NCBI GenBank assembly: GCA_001769535.1
Contig: MEOH01000026.1
Span: forward strand, 124,001 to 188,000
Direction: 5' to 3'
Length of the DNA: 64,000 bases
DNA from: Bacteroidetes bacterium GWF2_38_335
GTDB taxonomy: Bacteria; Bacteroidota; Bacteroidia; Bacteroidales; GWF2-38-335
Below, in pieces: positions 19,696 to 28,264 of this stretch. A program made the translations under genes and the position numbers. Below the pieces are notes generated by a model. That model did no database searches and was not told the DNA's origin. It saw only the letters and a list, made by a program, of their open reading frames with translations. The stretch's first letter is position 1, and every line of letters starts with the position of its first letter.

Positions 19696-20238
19696 ATGAA
19701 AAAACTAACCATACTAATAATGCTTATATTAATTTCTTCTTTGATTTTCAGTCAGGATAGCACCTCGTATAAACTTACAGCCACAAAAATAACAAAGGGA
19801 AATACTACTGAAAAACAAGTAAAAATCTATGAAATTGAAACCGAATCTTACTTAAAAATTAAAACTCAATCAGGAGATGTAATTAGAACAACCAATTCAT
19901 ACAAAATAACAGAAAATGCAATTGTTTTTGAAAATTCAAACACTGTTAAACTGACTGATATTGAGTCGATAACAGCAACTTATAAAATCAGTGAAGGAAA
20001 AAAATCCCTTGGAGAAATTTTGATTGTTTATGCACCGATTGCAATCATAACCGGAGTAATAATATTAATTACCAGTTCACTTGACTCACTTTTTGAAAAC
20101 GAAAGCACAGCCAAATTAGCCGTGGGAATTTTTTTTGGCAGCACAGCACTTCCTGCAAAGATTTTTGGAAATAAATTATCTAATCACCAAAAAACATTTT
20201 ACACGAATAAATGGAAAATAGAATCTGTTTCGGAATAA
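19696..20238 (+). CDS. Secreted or membrane protein of unknown function
   Basis: The ATG at 19696 (MKKLTILIMLILISSLIFSQ) gives a good signal peptide; the open frame further upstream (19624) is hydrophobic noise. 180 residues. After the signal, residues ~20-100 are polar and strand-rich, followed by one clear hydrophobic segment (about 108-130, ILIVYAPIAIITGVIILITS) and a shorter one with small residues (about 140-160). No family recognised. It is convergent with the receiver-domain gene, with 3 bp between stops. Confidence 0.6.
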   Translation: MKKLTILIMLILISSLIFSQDSTSYKLTATKITKGNTTEKQVKIYEIETESYLKIKTQSGDVIRTTNSYKITENAIVFENSNTVKLTDIESITATYKISEGKKSLGEILIVYAPIAIITGVIILITSSLDSLFENESTAKLAVGIFFGSTALPAKIFGNKLSNHQKTFYTNKWKIESVSE

Positions 20239-20241
20239 ACC

Positions 20242-20733
20242 CTAAAACAAATCCGGGTAAAAACTGTGCAAAACAATTGTTGTGGCAACTAATGCTGCTA
20301 TTCCAATCAAAAACATCTTTGTGATCTTTCTAACCTGCCTGAGTTTATTGAATGAACTCAGCGAGTGAATACGCTGTTTGATTTTTTGAAAAGACTGGTT
20401 GTTTTTTACTATAAAACTGTCAGCCCCCATTTCCATCGATTTGTTTGCAATATCCATTTCCCTTTTACCAGAAAGAAAAATTACGTGAGTGTCCGGACTG
20501 GTTTCTTTGAATTCCTTTAAAACCTCAATTCCGTTTTTTCCGCTCAGCTGATAATCCAAAATCAGAAAATCAGGCTTTTCAGAAATTTTTTCAAGACATT
20601 CCTCTCCACTGAAAAATGTTTTTATTTTATTGAAATTGAATTTATTAAGATTTGCTTTAATCAGTTTCTGGTAAAATATTTCATCTTCTACTACAAAAAT
20701 CAACGGATCCCTATGTAACCGTAAACTAATCAT
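20242..20733 (-). CDS. Response-regulator receiver domain with C-terminal membrane anchor
   Basis: A 163-residue protein. Residues 10-125 form a complete CheY-like receiver: acidic pair Glu16-Asp17, phospho-acceptor Asp60 in FLILDYQLSG, Ser88 (FLSGK) in the Thr/Ser position and Lys110 in FIVK. No DNA-binding or enzymatic output domain follows. Instead a short basic helix (LRQVRKITK) leads to one hydrophobic segment (about 140-158, FLIGIAALVATTIVL) and a five-residue tail. That architecture suggests a membrane-tethered single-domain response regulator. No histidine kinase is adjacent, so its partner is unknown. It is divergent from the OmpA/PD40 gene, with a 269-bp AT-rich gap. Confidence 0.85.
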   Translation of the reverse strand: MISLRLHRDPLIFVVEDEIFYQKLIKANLNKFNFNKIKTFFSGEECLEKISEKPDFLILDYQLSGKNGIEVLKEFKETSPDTHVIFLSGKREMDIANKSMEMGADSFIVKNNQSFQKIKQRIHSLSSFNKLRQVRKITKMFLIGIAALVATTIVLHSFYPDLF

Positions 20734-21002
20734 ATTTATAAGTATTTAATTACTTAAATATACGAATTTTTGCGGCGATTTCCTTATTTTTTTGATGTCT
20801 ATTCTTTTTTAAGTGACGAATGTAGCTGTATGCTAAACTGATGAAAAAACTGATTTATTTTACTGATTTTCTGTTTTTTAATTTGAAAATGTATTTGGTA
20901 AAACTTTCAATTTCATATTCAACTTGTAAACTTAAATACAAATAAATGGTGCATTAATAGCGTTTTACTATTATCAGAAGTTTTTTTTTATATTTTTGAA
21001 AG

Positions 21003-22934
21003 ATGAAAAGTACTTTACTCAGAATTAGTTTTTCGGTAATTTTTATATCTGTTTTCATGACTTTAACTGGTCAGAATGATCTTAAATATAAACTTTACAA
21101 CGATGCTGTAAAATGTTATTATTCAAAAGATTTTAATGGCGCTAACAAAATTATTTCAACCGCAATCCAGCTTGATTCATTACGGGTAAACTCACATTTG
21201 CTAAAAGCTGCAATACTCACTGAATTGAAAGACTATTCCGGATCAATCAGAAGCTATAAAAAAGCTCTTTCGCTAAAGGGCGACTCATTGGTGTATACCT
21301 ATTTTGACCTTGCTGAAGTTTTGTTTGCCTGCGGGCAGTATAATGATGCTAAAACAAATTACAATACTTTTCTTGGTAAACAGAAGGAAAAGGAAACTGA
21401 CGAAACCGTTTGGGCAGCAAAACAGCTTCTTTCCTGTGATTTTGCAATTGAAGCGATGAAAAATCCTGTAGAGTTCAAACCCGAAAACCTGGGGAAAAAT
21501 GTCAATTCAACCTTTGATGAATATCTCCCTTCACTCACTGCTGACGGAAGTTTGCTGGTTATAACCCGAAAAGTACTTAAAAACGATCCTTATGGCATAT
21601 ATGGAAAAGTTTATCAGGAAGATTTTTATGAATGTTCAAAAGCCGGAGATTCATGGACATTGGCCAAACCACTCAGAGGAGCCATAAATACTGATTCTAA
21701 TGAAGGGGCACAAACTATTTCAGCTGATGGTAAATATATGTTTTTCACTGCTTGTCAACGAGATGACGGAATGGGTGAATGTGACATTTATTTCGCTGTG
21801 AAATCCGGAGCAGGTTGGAGTCCGGCACAAAATCTCAAAAACCCTGTCAATACAGAATTTTGGGAATCACAACCAAGCATTTCATCAGACAACACAACAC
21901 TTTACTTTTCCAGTACCAGATCGGGAGGATATGGCGGGTTGGATTTATGGAAAGCCACAATCAGCGCAGGGGGGATTATTTCTGAACCTGAAAATCTGGG
22001 ACCGCAAATCAACACGGAATATAATGAGTCGGGTCCATTTATCCATCCCGATAACCGTACATTGTATTTTTCTTCCAATGGATTACCCGGAATGGGTGGA
22101 ACAGATTTATTTTACTCCAGACTAGGCGATGACAACACGTGGAGTACCCCGGTAAATCTTGGCTATCCAATTAATTCGCAGGGAAATGAAAACAGTCTGG
22201 TCCTTAACTCAAAAGGTGACCTAGCATATATTTCTTCTGAAAGGGAGGGCGGATTAGGAGGTATTGATCTCTACACATTTAAATTGTATGAAAAAGCCCG
22301 ACCAGCCGAAGTAACATACCTGAAGGGCATTGTATATGATGCAGTGACGAAGAAGCCATTGTCAGCAAAATTCGAGTTTATTAACCTGGAAACCGGAGAA
22401 AAAATAATCAGTTCCGTTTCATCAAGGGATAAAGGCGATTTTCTGGTATGCATCCCTGCTGATAAGAATTACGCGCTAAATGTATCCTGCGATGGATATA
22501 TGTTTTTTTCAGAAAATTTCTCTTTTATTGTTGATGCCAACACTCCAAAACCCTATGTAAAAGATATTCCTTTACAGCCAATCAAAGAAGGGGAAAAAAT
22601 TATTCTGAAGAATGTATTCTTCGAAACGGGTGCGTTTGCCTTAAAACCCGAATCAAAAGCCGAACTTAATATATTGGTGGGATTCATGAACCAGCATCCC
22701 GGAATGCAGATTGAAGTTTCAGGGCATACCGACGATGTGGGAACCGAAGAAAGCAATCAGATTCTTTCTCAAAACAGAGCAAAATCAGTTTATGATTACC
22801 TCATTTCACAGGGTGTTGTCAAAACAAATATCACTTATATCGGGTACGGTGAAAAACAACCTGTTTCCGACAATACCAGCGAAGAAGGAAAGGCTCAAAA
22901 CAGAAGGACTGAGTTTAAAATTATAAAACTATGA
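21003..22934 (+). CDS. OmpA-family protein with TPR, PD40 and carboxypeptidase-regulatory-like domains
   Basis: A 643-residue envelope protein. Signal peptide 1-23 (ends LTGQ). TPR-like helices run ~25-145. A PD40/WD40-like propeller region runs ~155-425, with repeated DG/DN-x-x-L-Y/I-F-S/T-S motifs (TLYFSSTRSGGYGGLDLW; LYFSSNGLPGMGGTDLF). A carboxypeptidase-regulatory-like domain runs ~430-525. A C-terminal OmpA domain runs ~535-643 (VFFETGAFALKPES, VSGHTDDVGTEESN, NRRTEFKI), which binds peptidoglycan non-covalently. The architecture is common in Bacteroidota and includes relatives of the T9SS component PorE/SprF-partner proteins. It ends in ATGA overlapping the first of two tandem lipoproteins, so it is translationally coupled to them. 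Confidence 0.9.
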   Translation: MKSTLLRISFSVIFISVFMTLTGQNDLKYKLYNDAVKCYYSKDFNGANKIISTAIQLDSLRVNSHLLKAAILTELKDYSGSIRSYKKALSLKGDSLVYTYFDLAEVLFACGQYNDAKTNYNTFLGKQKEKETDETVWAAKQLLSCDFAIEAMKNPVEFKPENLGKNVNSTFDEYLPSLTADGSLLVITRKVLKNDPYGIYGKVYQEDFYECSKAGDSWTLAKPLRGAINTDSNEGAQTISADGKYMFFTACQRDDGMGECDIYFAVKSGAGWSPAQNLKNPVNTEFWESQPSISSDNTTLYFSSTRSGGYGGLDLWKATISAGGIISEPENLGPQINTEYNESGPFIHPDNRTLYFSSNGLPGMGGTDLFYSRLGDDNTWSTPVNLGYPINSQGNENSLVLNSKGDLAYISSEREGGLGGIDLYTFKLYEKARPAEVTYLKGIVYDAVTKKPLSAKFEFINLETGEKIISSVSSRDKGDFLVCIPADKNYALNVSCDGYMFFSENFSFIVDANTPKPYVKDIPLQPIKEGEKIILKNVFFETGAFALKPESKAELNILVGFMNQHPGMQIEVSGHTDDVGTEESNQILSQNRAKSVYDYLISQGVVKTNITYIGYGEKQPVSDNTSEEGKAQNRRTEFKIIKL

Positions 22935-23395
22935 GAATATCCCTACTTAAATCCGAGAAAAATTTCTGGCTTCTATTATTGACAGTTATTGCTTTCTTTA
23001 CCGGATGTGAAAGCAAAGTAGAAAGAAAAGATGATGATTCCGGCGACGGAGAAAAATATGGAGTAAGACAGGCAACATATTCTCTTGATCTGGCAATTCT
23101 TGATGAATCAAAAAAACCAATGGACGGGGTTCTTGTTGAGGTGATTGACACACTAGAAAATATACATGACAGTATATATACAGATTCTTCAGGCATAGCA
23201 GTATTTACCTATTACGACAGACAAATCGGCAATCGGGAAATCGCACTTAAAATTAAAGGACCTGACAGTAAATATCCTGATAAAGATACGACTATTATTT
23301 ATCGGGAAGATGAGTTCAAAGGTGGCTCTGATGATGGCTGGGACTGGGGCGAAGCAGTCAAAACCATAACCATGACATTGGAAAGAAAAAAATAG
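22931..23395 (+). CDS. Putative lipoprotein, resembling radical-SAM-associated lipoproteins
   Basis: 154 residues, overlapping the OmpA gene stop by four bases (ATGA). The signal is unusual because ~12 polar residues precede the hydrophobic core; the lipobox is FFTGC (Cys near 26). After an Asp/Gly-rich linker comes KYGVRQATYSLDL, then DESKKPMDGVLVEV and TDSSGIAVFTY, an Ig-like/CarboxypepD-type beta-sandwich. The YG-x-x-x-A-x-Y motif behind the linker resembles what I remember of the 'radical SAM-associated putative lipoprotein' family of Bacteroidetes, but no radical SAM gene is nearby, so this assignment is tentative. A paralogue follows 4 bp later. Confidence 0.65.
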   Translation: MRISLLKSEKNFWLLLLTVIAFFTGCESKVERKDDDSGDGEKYGVRQATYSLDLAILDESKKPMDGVLVEVIDTLENIHDSIYTDSSGIAVFTYYDRQIGNREIALKIKGPDSKYPDKDTTIIYREDEFKGGSDDGWDWGEAVKTITMTLERKK

Positions 23396-23399
23396 ACTT

Positions 23400-23882
23400 A
23401 TGAAAAAACGGATCTTAAAAATTGAAAAACGTTTTTGGTTGTTGTTGCTCTTCTTAACAGGAATCATTACCGGTTGCAGCACACAGCCTTCAAAATCAGG
23501 CGAGACAAAAGATTATGATGATACGGGTGCAACCGAATATGGCTGTCCGCATGCTTCATATTCACTAAATATAAAAATAACCGACCAAAACAGCAAGGAA
23601 ATTAGCGGTATTGAAGTAGCGTTTGTTGATTCAGCTGAAAATTCATTCCCAATTGAAATAACCGATTCTACTGGTATTGCAAATTATTCGACCATGGGGT
23701 TTCCTGACGGCAAATTGGTAATTGTTAAAATAAGGGATATTGACGGTAAAACCAATGGTCAGTTCAGAGATATGGATACCAGTATTGCTTTTGATCCTGG
23801 CGATCTTGTTGATGAAAACGACGACACATGGGATCAGGGTGAGGCATTTAAGGAATTAACGGTAAAGCTGAAGAAAAAATAA
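23400..23882 (+). CDS. Putative lipoprotein, tandem paralogue of the preceding gene
   Basis: 160 residues. The N terminus is again a polar/basic stretch (MKKRILKIEKRFW) before the hydrophobic core, and the lipobox is IITGC (Cys near 26). The layout matches the preceding gene: Asp-rich linker, EYGCPHASYSLNIKI, SKEISGIEVAFVD, TDSTGIANY, and a C-terminal DDTWDQGEAFKELTV that parallels DDGWDWGEAVKTITM. They are clearly duplicates that have diverged strongly. It is translated with the OmpA gene and the first copy. The function is unknown; surface exposure is plausible from the acidic linker. Confidence 0.65.
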   Translation: MKKRILKIEKRFWLLLLFLTGIITGCSTQPSKSGETKDYDDTGATEYGCPHASYSLNIKITDQNSKEISGIEVAFVDSAENSFPIEITDSTGIANYSTMGFPDGKLVIVKIRDIDGKTNGQFRDMDTSIAFDPGDLVDENDDTWDQGEAFKELTVKLKKK

Positions 23883-23886
23883 TACA

Positions 23887-24450
23887 TTATTCATCAAATC
23901 TCAGCTGACTTTCAGGCTTTGTATGGATGCAGTAAGCCAATCCTATTTGAAGTACCAGTGAGTTTTCAATAAAGTTATCAAGTTCTGCTGCAGGAAAGGT
24001 AAAATCATAGGTATATGCCAATCTGAACCTGAAATTAATTTTGCTATCAGTTGAAGAGTTAAACAGTAAGGATATTTCGGGCCGGACATAAAATCCCGGC
24101 TCGCCAGCTAATTGATAATAGCCTGCTTGTAAGCCGATCAATGGAAAAAAATAAGGATTTCGCAATAAACAGCACGGAAGCGGTTTAATAAAAAATTTTC
24201 CGCCGGCCATAAAGTTGGTGCCGTTGTAAAAATCAAATGACAATCCGTAACCGGAAAATTTAAAATCTTTATAACCCGGGTAAATCCTGTCTTTGGTGAT
24301 ATCAATAGAATAAAAATTGTAATCTCCTTTAAAGTTTAATCCGCCAAAAACGGAATATGAATCGGTATATTCATCTTCAATTTGGGCATGAGAGAATGAA
24401 TAGCTCAGTAGGAATATCGACAAAAACACAAATTTAAAAGCGGTTTTCAT
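23887..24450 (-). CDS. Putative outer-membrane beta-barrel protein
   Basis: 187 residues with a signal peptide ending SFSHAQ (about 1-22). The mature part is rich in alternating aromatic and Gly/Asn residues (SVFGGLNFKGDYNFYSI, GYGLSFDFYNGTNFMAGGKFF, LRNPYFFPLIGLQAGYY), consistent with a small 8-stranded barrel. No terminal Phe signature; the end is acidic (LRFDE). The family is not identified. It is convergent with the tandem lipoprotein genes and follows the patatin gene by 38 bp on the same strand. Confidence 0.6.
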   Translation of the reverse strand: MKTAFKFVFLSIFLLSYSFSHAQIEDEYTDSYSVFGGLNFKGDYNFYSIDITKDRIYPGYKDFKFSGYGLSFDFYNGTNFMAGGKFFIKPLPCCLLRNPYFFPLIGLQAGYYQLAGEPGFYVRPEISLLFNSSTDSKINFRFRLAYTYDFTFPAAELDNFIENSLVLQIGLAYCIHTKPESQLRFDE

Positions 24451-24488
24451 AAGCCGTTTTTAATTAATCTGAGCAAATATAAGAAAAA

Positions 24489-25493
24489 TTACTCTAAAAA
24501 ATCTGTTGCAAATTTTTGTCCGCTTTCAATAAGCAGTTTTTTCTCATGTTCGCTTAGCTTTCTGATTTTTGACGCAATGCCTTCTGAAGATACCGAAATG
24601 GTTCGCTCCCAGTCAAATTGTTCCAGCGTACTGCGGTTCAGGTTTTCAATTGCAATTATATAAAAAGCATTCACATAATCACTTACACTTTTTATTTCAA
24701 GTGGAACAAGTTCTTTTGTTTCAGCATCACTGGCAATTTGATTTTTTGTATCGATTCTTATTCCAATGGTTGAATAATCGGGAATTCTAATTAGCCTGCC
24801 GTTTTCGGAGTATATACTGTCAAAAATAAAAATAGGAAAATTGCCCAAAATGCCGCCATCGACCATCACATCCAAAGAACAATCCTTGCTTTGTTTTTCA
24901 TAGGTTTTTCCCTTCTCATCAACAAATACAGCTTCAAAATAGAGTGGGATAGACATTGAAATCCTGACTGCATCCTTAACCTTCATTTCCGGGTAATTTT
25001 GATGAGAAAACACTACCAGTTTTTGTTTATTTAAACAGGTTGCCGTTACATAAAGATTTTTAAAGCCCATTTGACTCAGTTCTGCAAATGTAATTTCGGA
25101 ATTACCACATTTATCCAATATGATTTTATCGAGCCATGATAAAAATGCATCCGGTTTGTACCATCCATATTTGTGAGTTGTTCGGTAAATACCGCCAATG
25201 AATATGTAAGCGCCATCATTGAATTTTTGAAATTTTGTTTCAGAAATTATTTTTTCAATTTCATTTGAAGTATAACCCAGAGAAACCATTAAAGCAGTGA
25301 TTGCTCCGGCCGAAGTGCCACCCACGTTTTCAATTTTTCCCATGACGCCTTTTTCCTCCAGCACACTCAGCACCCCGCAATAGGCGATACCACGTACGCC
25401 GGCTCCTTCGAAAATGAGATTTTTCCATGTCTGTTGTGAATACAAACCAGACAGACAAAAAGTCCCGAATAAAAGAAAAAGAATTTTTTTCAT
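24489..25493 (-). CDS. Secreted patatin-like phospholipase
   Basis: A 334-residue lipid acyl hydrolase. Signal peptide ~1-19 (ends GLYSQ). The three patatin motifs are present: oxyanion loop FEGAGVRGIAYCGVL (about 28-42), nucleophile elbow GTSAG (Ser near 62), and the dyad Asp in VDGGILGNFPI (about 212-222). It has the length of a single patatin domain and no beta-barrel, unlike the second patatin in the window (37538-39817). Likely a periplasmic or secreted phospholipase or lipid deacylase. It lies downstream of the LRR gene, separated by a terminator. Confidence 0.88.
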   Translation of the reverse strand: MKKILFLLFGTFCLSGLYSQQTWKNLIFEGAGVRGIAYCGVLSVLEEKGVMGKIENVGGTSAGAITALMVSLGYTSNEIEKIISETKFQKFNDGAYIFIGGIYRTTHKYGWYKPDAFLSWLDKIILDKCGNSEITFAELSQMGFKNLYVTATCLNKQKLVVFSHQNYPEMKVKDAVRISMSIPLYFEAVFVDEKGKTYEKQSKDCSLDVMVDGGILGNFPIFIFDSIYSENGRLIRIPDYSTIGIRIDTKNQIASDAETKELVPLEIKSVSDYVNAFYIIAIENLNRSTLEQFDWERTISVSSEGIASKIRKLSEHEKKLLIESGQKFATDFLE

Positions 25494-25540
25494 GGCTTAA
25501 ATTTTCTATTAAAGACAATATTTTTCACTATGAGTTGCAT

Positions 25541-25568
25541 AAAAAAACTCCCGACTTTCGGCGGGAGT
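25541..25568 (-). terminator. Rho-independent terminator after the LRR gene
   Basis: On the minus strand ACTCCCG (from 25568) pairs with CGGGAGT (ending 25547), with an 8-nt loop containing GAAA, and is followed by seven T. It sits 23 bp beyond the stop of the 25591 gene. Confidence 0.85.
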
Positions 25569-25590
25569 CAACCACGATCCGTCTTTACAA

Positions 25591-28050
25591 TCACTTTGAA
25601 GCCAGCATAGTGCGTGCTTCTTCCAGTGAAGTTTTTTCGGGGTTTATCAATTCAATCTTTATTGGATTTTCAGGGTTTTTCACAAATTTTTCAAATTCCT
25701 TTGCATCAACCATGGCAAAAGATTTATCAGGCATGATCACAACAAGACGTGAATTCACATCGGTCTGATAACTGATTTCACTGTCCCCGAAAAACACTGA
25801 AACGCCAATCATATAATCGTTTAAAACATAAATAAATTCAGGTAATATCGGATTATTTTCTTTGTCAGAGAACCGGGCAAGGACATTTTCCCGGGGCAAT
25901 TTGTTCAATCTGTCAATGTTCGCAACTCCAAACCTTATGGGCTCAATGGTTCTTAGTACTTTATCATCGAGTTTTTCCGGATCATAGGAAAAAGTAAACT
26001 GGTAATCGTTGTAATTTTTCATTTTTTCATTGAACGCTGCAAGATCTTTTTCATATTTTATTTTTGCCAATGAATCTTCCCTGAGCGCCATGGCATTTCT
26101 TTGGTTAAATATTTTTATTGAGTCTGCATATACTTTTTCGGCAAGGATTTTATTGTCTTTCCAGGTGGCAACATCTTCGGTATATTCTTTTGCCTTCTCA
26201 GCAAATTCCTCATAAGCCTTGTTGTATTTATTGTCAATTTTATCCCATAATCTGGTTCGGGCATCATATAGCTTTTTGTATTTGGTGTACTGGAACATCA
26301 ATTTAAAGTCTTTTGCCGAAAAAGGATCAGCATCCAGTTTAATTGTGTCCCTGCCCAGCTCAAGTGTCAGAGTAAAAGTGTTTTCTTTCTTTTCAATGGA
26401 GATATCAGTGAGTGCTTTGCCATTATCGGTGAGTGTTTTGAATTTTTTGTATGCATCGGCCGATTCCCCGCTGCATCTCCATGAAAATTCCTTCAGGTAA
26501 GCCAGCTCTTTAAGCGCTTTATAATGAAATTTCTGAAGTTTTTCGCCCCGTGGATTGTTTGGTATAGCAATCTTAAAAACATTGCGATTGTTGTTTTCAG
26601 CGAATGTGATGTATGTTTTACATCTGTATATTTCATAATCAAAAACCGGAGCAACGGGTTCCTCAGGTATATTCAATTCTGGTTTATCAAGGGTATCCAG
26701 ATTACTTCTCCAGAATGGCGGCTGGGGTTTCATTACAACGGACTTTCCTTTAGTCAGGTCATTTTGCCCTGTTTCAACCCAATTGTTTTGGGTTTCATCA
26801 TAAAAATACTCATTCATTTCAGGATCGTTACTTGGCGAAGCAAGGTTGATGGCTACCCTGTTTTCTGCTTCAAGGTTTGGCTGGAGTGCCTGACCATTTT
26901 TATACACATCAAGTCTGAACATTCCGGCCGAAACAAAAGGATACTCTGTGCCTTCGGAATTGGTTGTCATGGGAATTCCACTCAGAAATACATCTGTCGC
27001 ATTTGTATATTCCTCATATTCGACTTTTACGTTTCCGGTTACTATATTTCCGTATTTATCTTTGAGTGAGTTGGCCGGAATGCTGATCAATGTACCTGAT
27101 TTAGCAGGCAATACCGTGTCTTTTCCTGCGGTTATATTGAATACTTGCGTTTCAACAAGGATTCCCTTAAGTGGCGGATCAATTTTCTTAGCCATCACGG
27201 GAATATCATAAAGAACATGGCAGGAGGGAAGAAGTGCGAACATTTCCATTCTGATTTTCCTTCCCGATTCATTGTTTCGCACATCCAGCATTCTGAGGTT
27301 TTGCATTTTGCAAATATCAACACCCACACTGTCAATCTTATTTCCCGACAGATTCAGCAATGTCAGGTTGTTCAGATTGGCAAAACCATCGGGTATTTTA
27401 GTCAGTCCGCAATTTTCAATCCCAATTTCCTTAAGTTCTTTAAATCGTCTTAGATACGCGAATAAACTGTCCTGTTTTAATTCCGATGCCCCTTTTATAA
27501 CAATGCTTTGCAAACCTTCAATATTTATTAATCCGGCCGGAATATATTTCATTTCTTTAAATGAAATTTCAAGATGTTTCAGTGAACTCATCACTGAAAT
27601 TATTCCGGGCACACTTTCATCTTCTTCTCCTGAAACCGCCAGCTTCTCAAGTTTTTTAAATTCAGAAATCAATACCACCGAAGTCGATGAGGCAATCCTG
27701 TCGTTGTTTGTAAGATCAAGAGACTTGAGCTTTTTCAGATTGGTTAAAAAAATTGGAATTTCAGTCAGTTCATTATCCGAAAGATCAAGAATTCTGAGGT
27801 TTTTCAGGGTTGATATTTGCTCGGGTAGTTTTCTAAAATAATTTCCTGAAATATCAAGATGTTTCAGGTTTTTAAACTGGCTGACAGAATCGGGCAGGGA
27901 AGTTATTCCCTGATTTGAGAGATCAAGTTTCACAACCTTTTGAGGATTTTTAAAAGCCTCATTCAGATTGTAAAATGTGTTTTTGTTTGTCTGGGATTGA
28001 GATACTGACAAAAAAAGCAACACGCTGACAACAGTTAATGCGAGTTTCAT
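25591..28050 (-). CDS. Secreted leucine-rich-repeat protein
   Basis: The ATG at 28050 gives MKLALTVVSVLLFLSVSQSQ, a clean signal peptide; the frame is open to 28086 without homology. 819 residues. Residues ~30-270 are leucine-rich repeats with the LxxLxLSxNxLxxLP pattern (LKHLDISGNYFRKLPEQIS; LRILDLSDNELTEIPIFL). Residues ~300-420 form a beta-rich domain (GTLISIPANSLKDKYGN...NVKVEYEEYTNATDVFLSG), a module often seen in Bacteroidota secreted proteins. The last ~350 residues are charged and partly helical (coiled-coil-like between about 600 and 720). No T9SS tail is seen. Likely periplasmic or surface-exposed; the binding partner is unknown. Confidence 0.8.
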   Translation of the reverse strand: MKLALTVVSVLLFLSVSQSQTNKNTFYNLNEAFKNPQKVVKLDLSNQGITSLPDSVSQFKNLKHLDISGNYFRKLPEQISTLKNLRILDLSDNELTEIPIFLTNLKKLKSLDLTNNDRIASSTSVVLISEFKKLEKLAVSGEEDESVPGIISVMSSLKHLEISFKEMKYIPAGLINIEGLQSIVIKGASELKQDSLFAYLRRFKELKEIGIENCGLTKIPDGFANLNNLTLLNLSGNKIDSVGVDICKMQNLRMLDVRNNESGRKIRMEMFALLPSCHVLYDIPVMAKKIDPPLKGILVETQVFNITAGKDTVLPAKSGTLISIPANSLKDKYGNIVTGNVKVEYEEYTNATDVFLSGIPMTTNSEGTEYPFVSAGMFRLDVYKNGQALQPNLEAENRVAINLASPSNDPEMNEYFYDETQNNWVETGQNDLTKGKSVVMKPQPPFWRSNLDTLDKPELNIPEEPVAPVFDYEIYRCKTYITFAENNNRNVFKIAIPNNPRGEKLQKFHYKALKELAYLKEFSWRCSGESADAYKKFKTLTDNGKALTDISIEKKENTFTLTLELGRDTIKLDADPFSAKDFKLMFQYTKYKKLYDARTRLWDKIDNKYNKAYEEFAEKAKEYTEDVATWKDNKILAEKVYADSIKIFNQRNAMALREDSLAKIKYEKDLAAFNEKMKNYNDYQFTFSYDPEKLDDKVLRTIEPIRFGVANIDRLNKLPRENVLARFSDKENNPILPEFIYVLNDYMIGVSVFFGDSEISYQTDVNSRLVVIMPDKSFAMVDAKEFEKFVKNPENPIKIELINPEKTSLEEARTMLASK

Positions 28051-28218
28051 GGTAGTGTTTTTTAATAAAACGAAATAAGAAAGCAAATTATTATTCGTCG
28101 TTTTATTATTGTAAGTTATTAATGGTCAGCGTGTAAAAATAAAATATCCTGCAGAAGTTCTGCCGGTGGTTGTATATATATAATGCTAAAAAAAATGAAA
28201 GGGTAGCCTGAGGTTTAA

Positions 28219-28258
28219 AGCCGCGAATGCACAATATATTATTCGCGCATTCGCGGCT
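28219..28258 (-). terminator. Long inverted repeat downstream of the MuiA-like gene, possible terminator
   Basis: Arms AGCCGCGAATGC (28219-28230) and GCATTCGCGGCT (28247-28258), 12 bp perfect, loop 16 nt. It lies 6 bp beyond the stop of the 28265 gene. The T tract behind it on the minus strand is short (TTT), so termination strength is uncertain. The GCGAATGC core is reminiscent of the other terminator-like palindromes at 11107 and 45001. Confidence 0.6.
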
Positions 28259-28264
28259 AAATAC

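Noticed and set aside
20991-20998. TATTTTTG as -7 box of the OmpA gene
   Set aside because: It ends only four bases before the ATG at 21003, which would place the transcription start inside the coding sequence.
26524-27069. Open frame of ~180 codons on the plus strand inside the LRR gene
   Set aside because: It lies entirely antisense to a gene with clear repeats and signal peptide, has no start context and no recognisable motif, and other antisense frames of similar length occur along the same gene.
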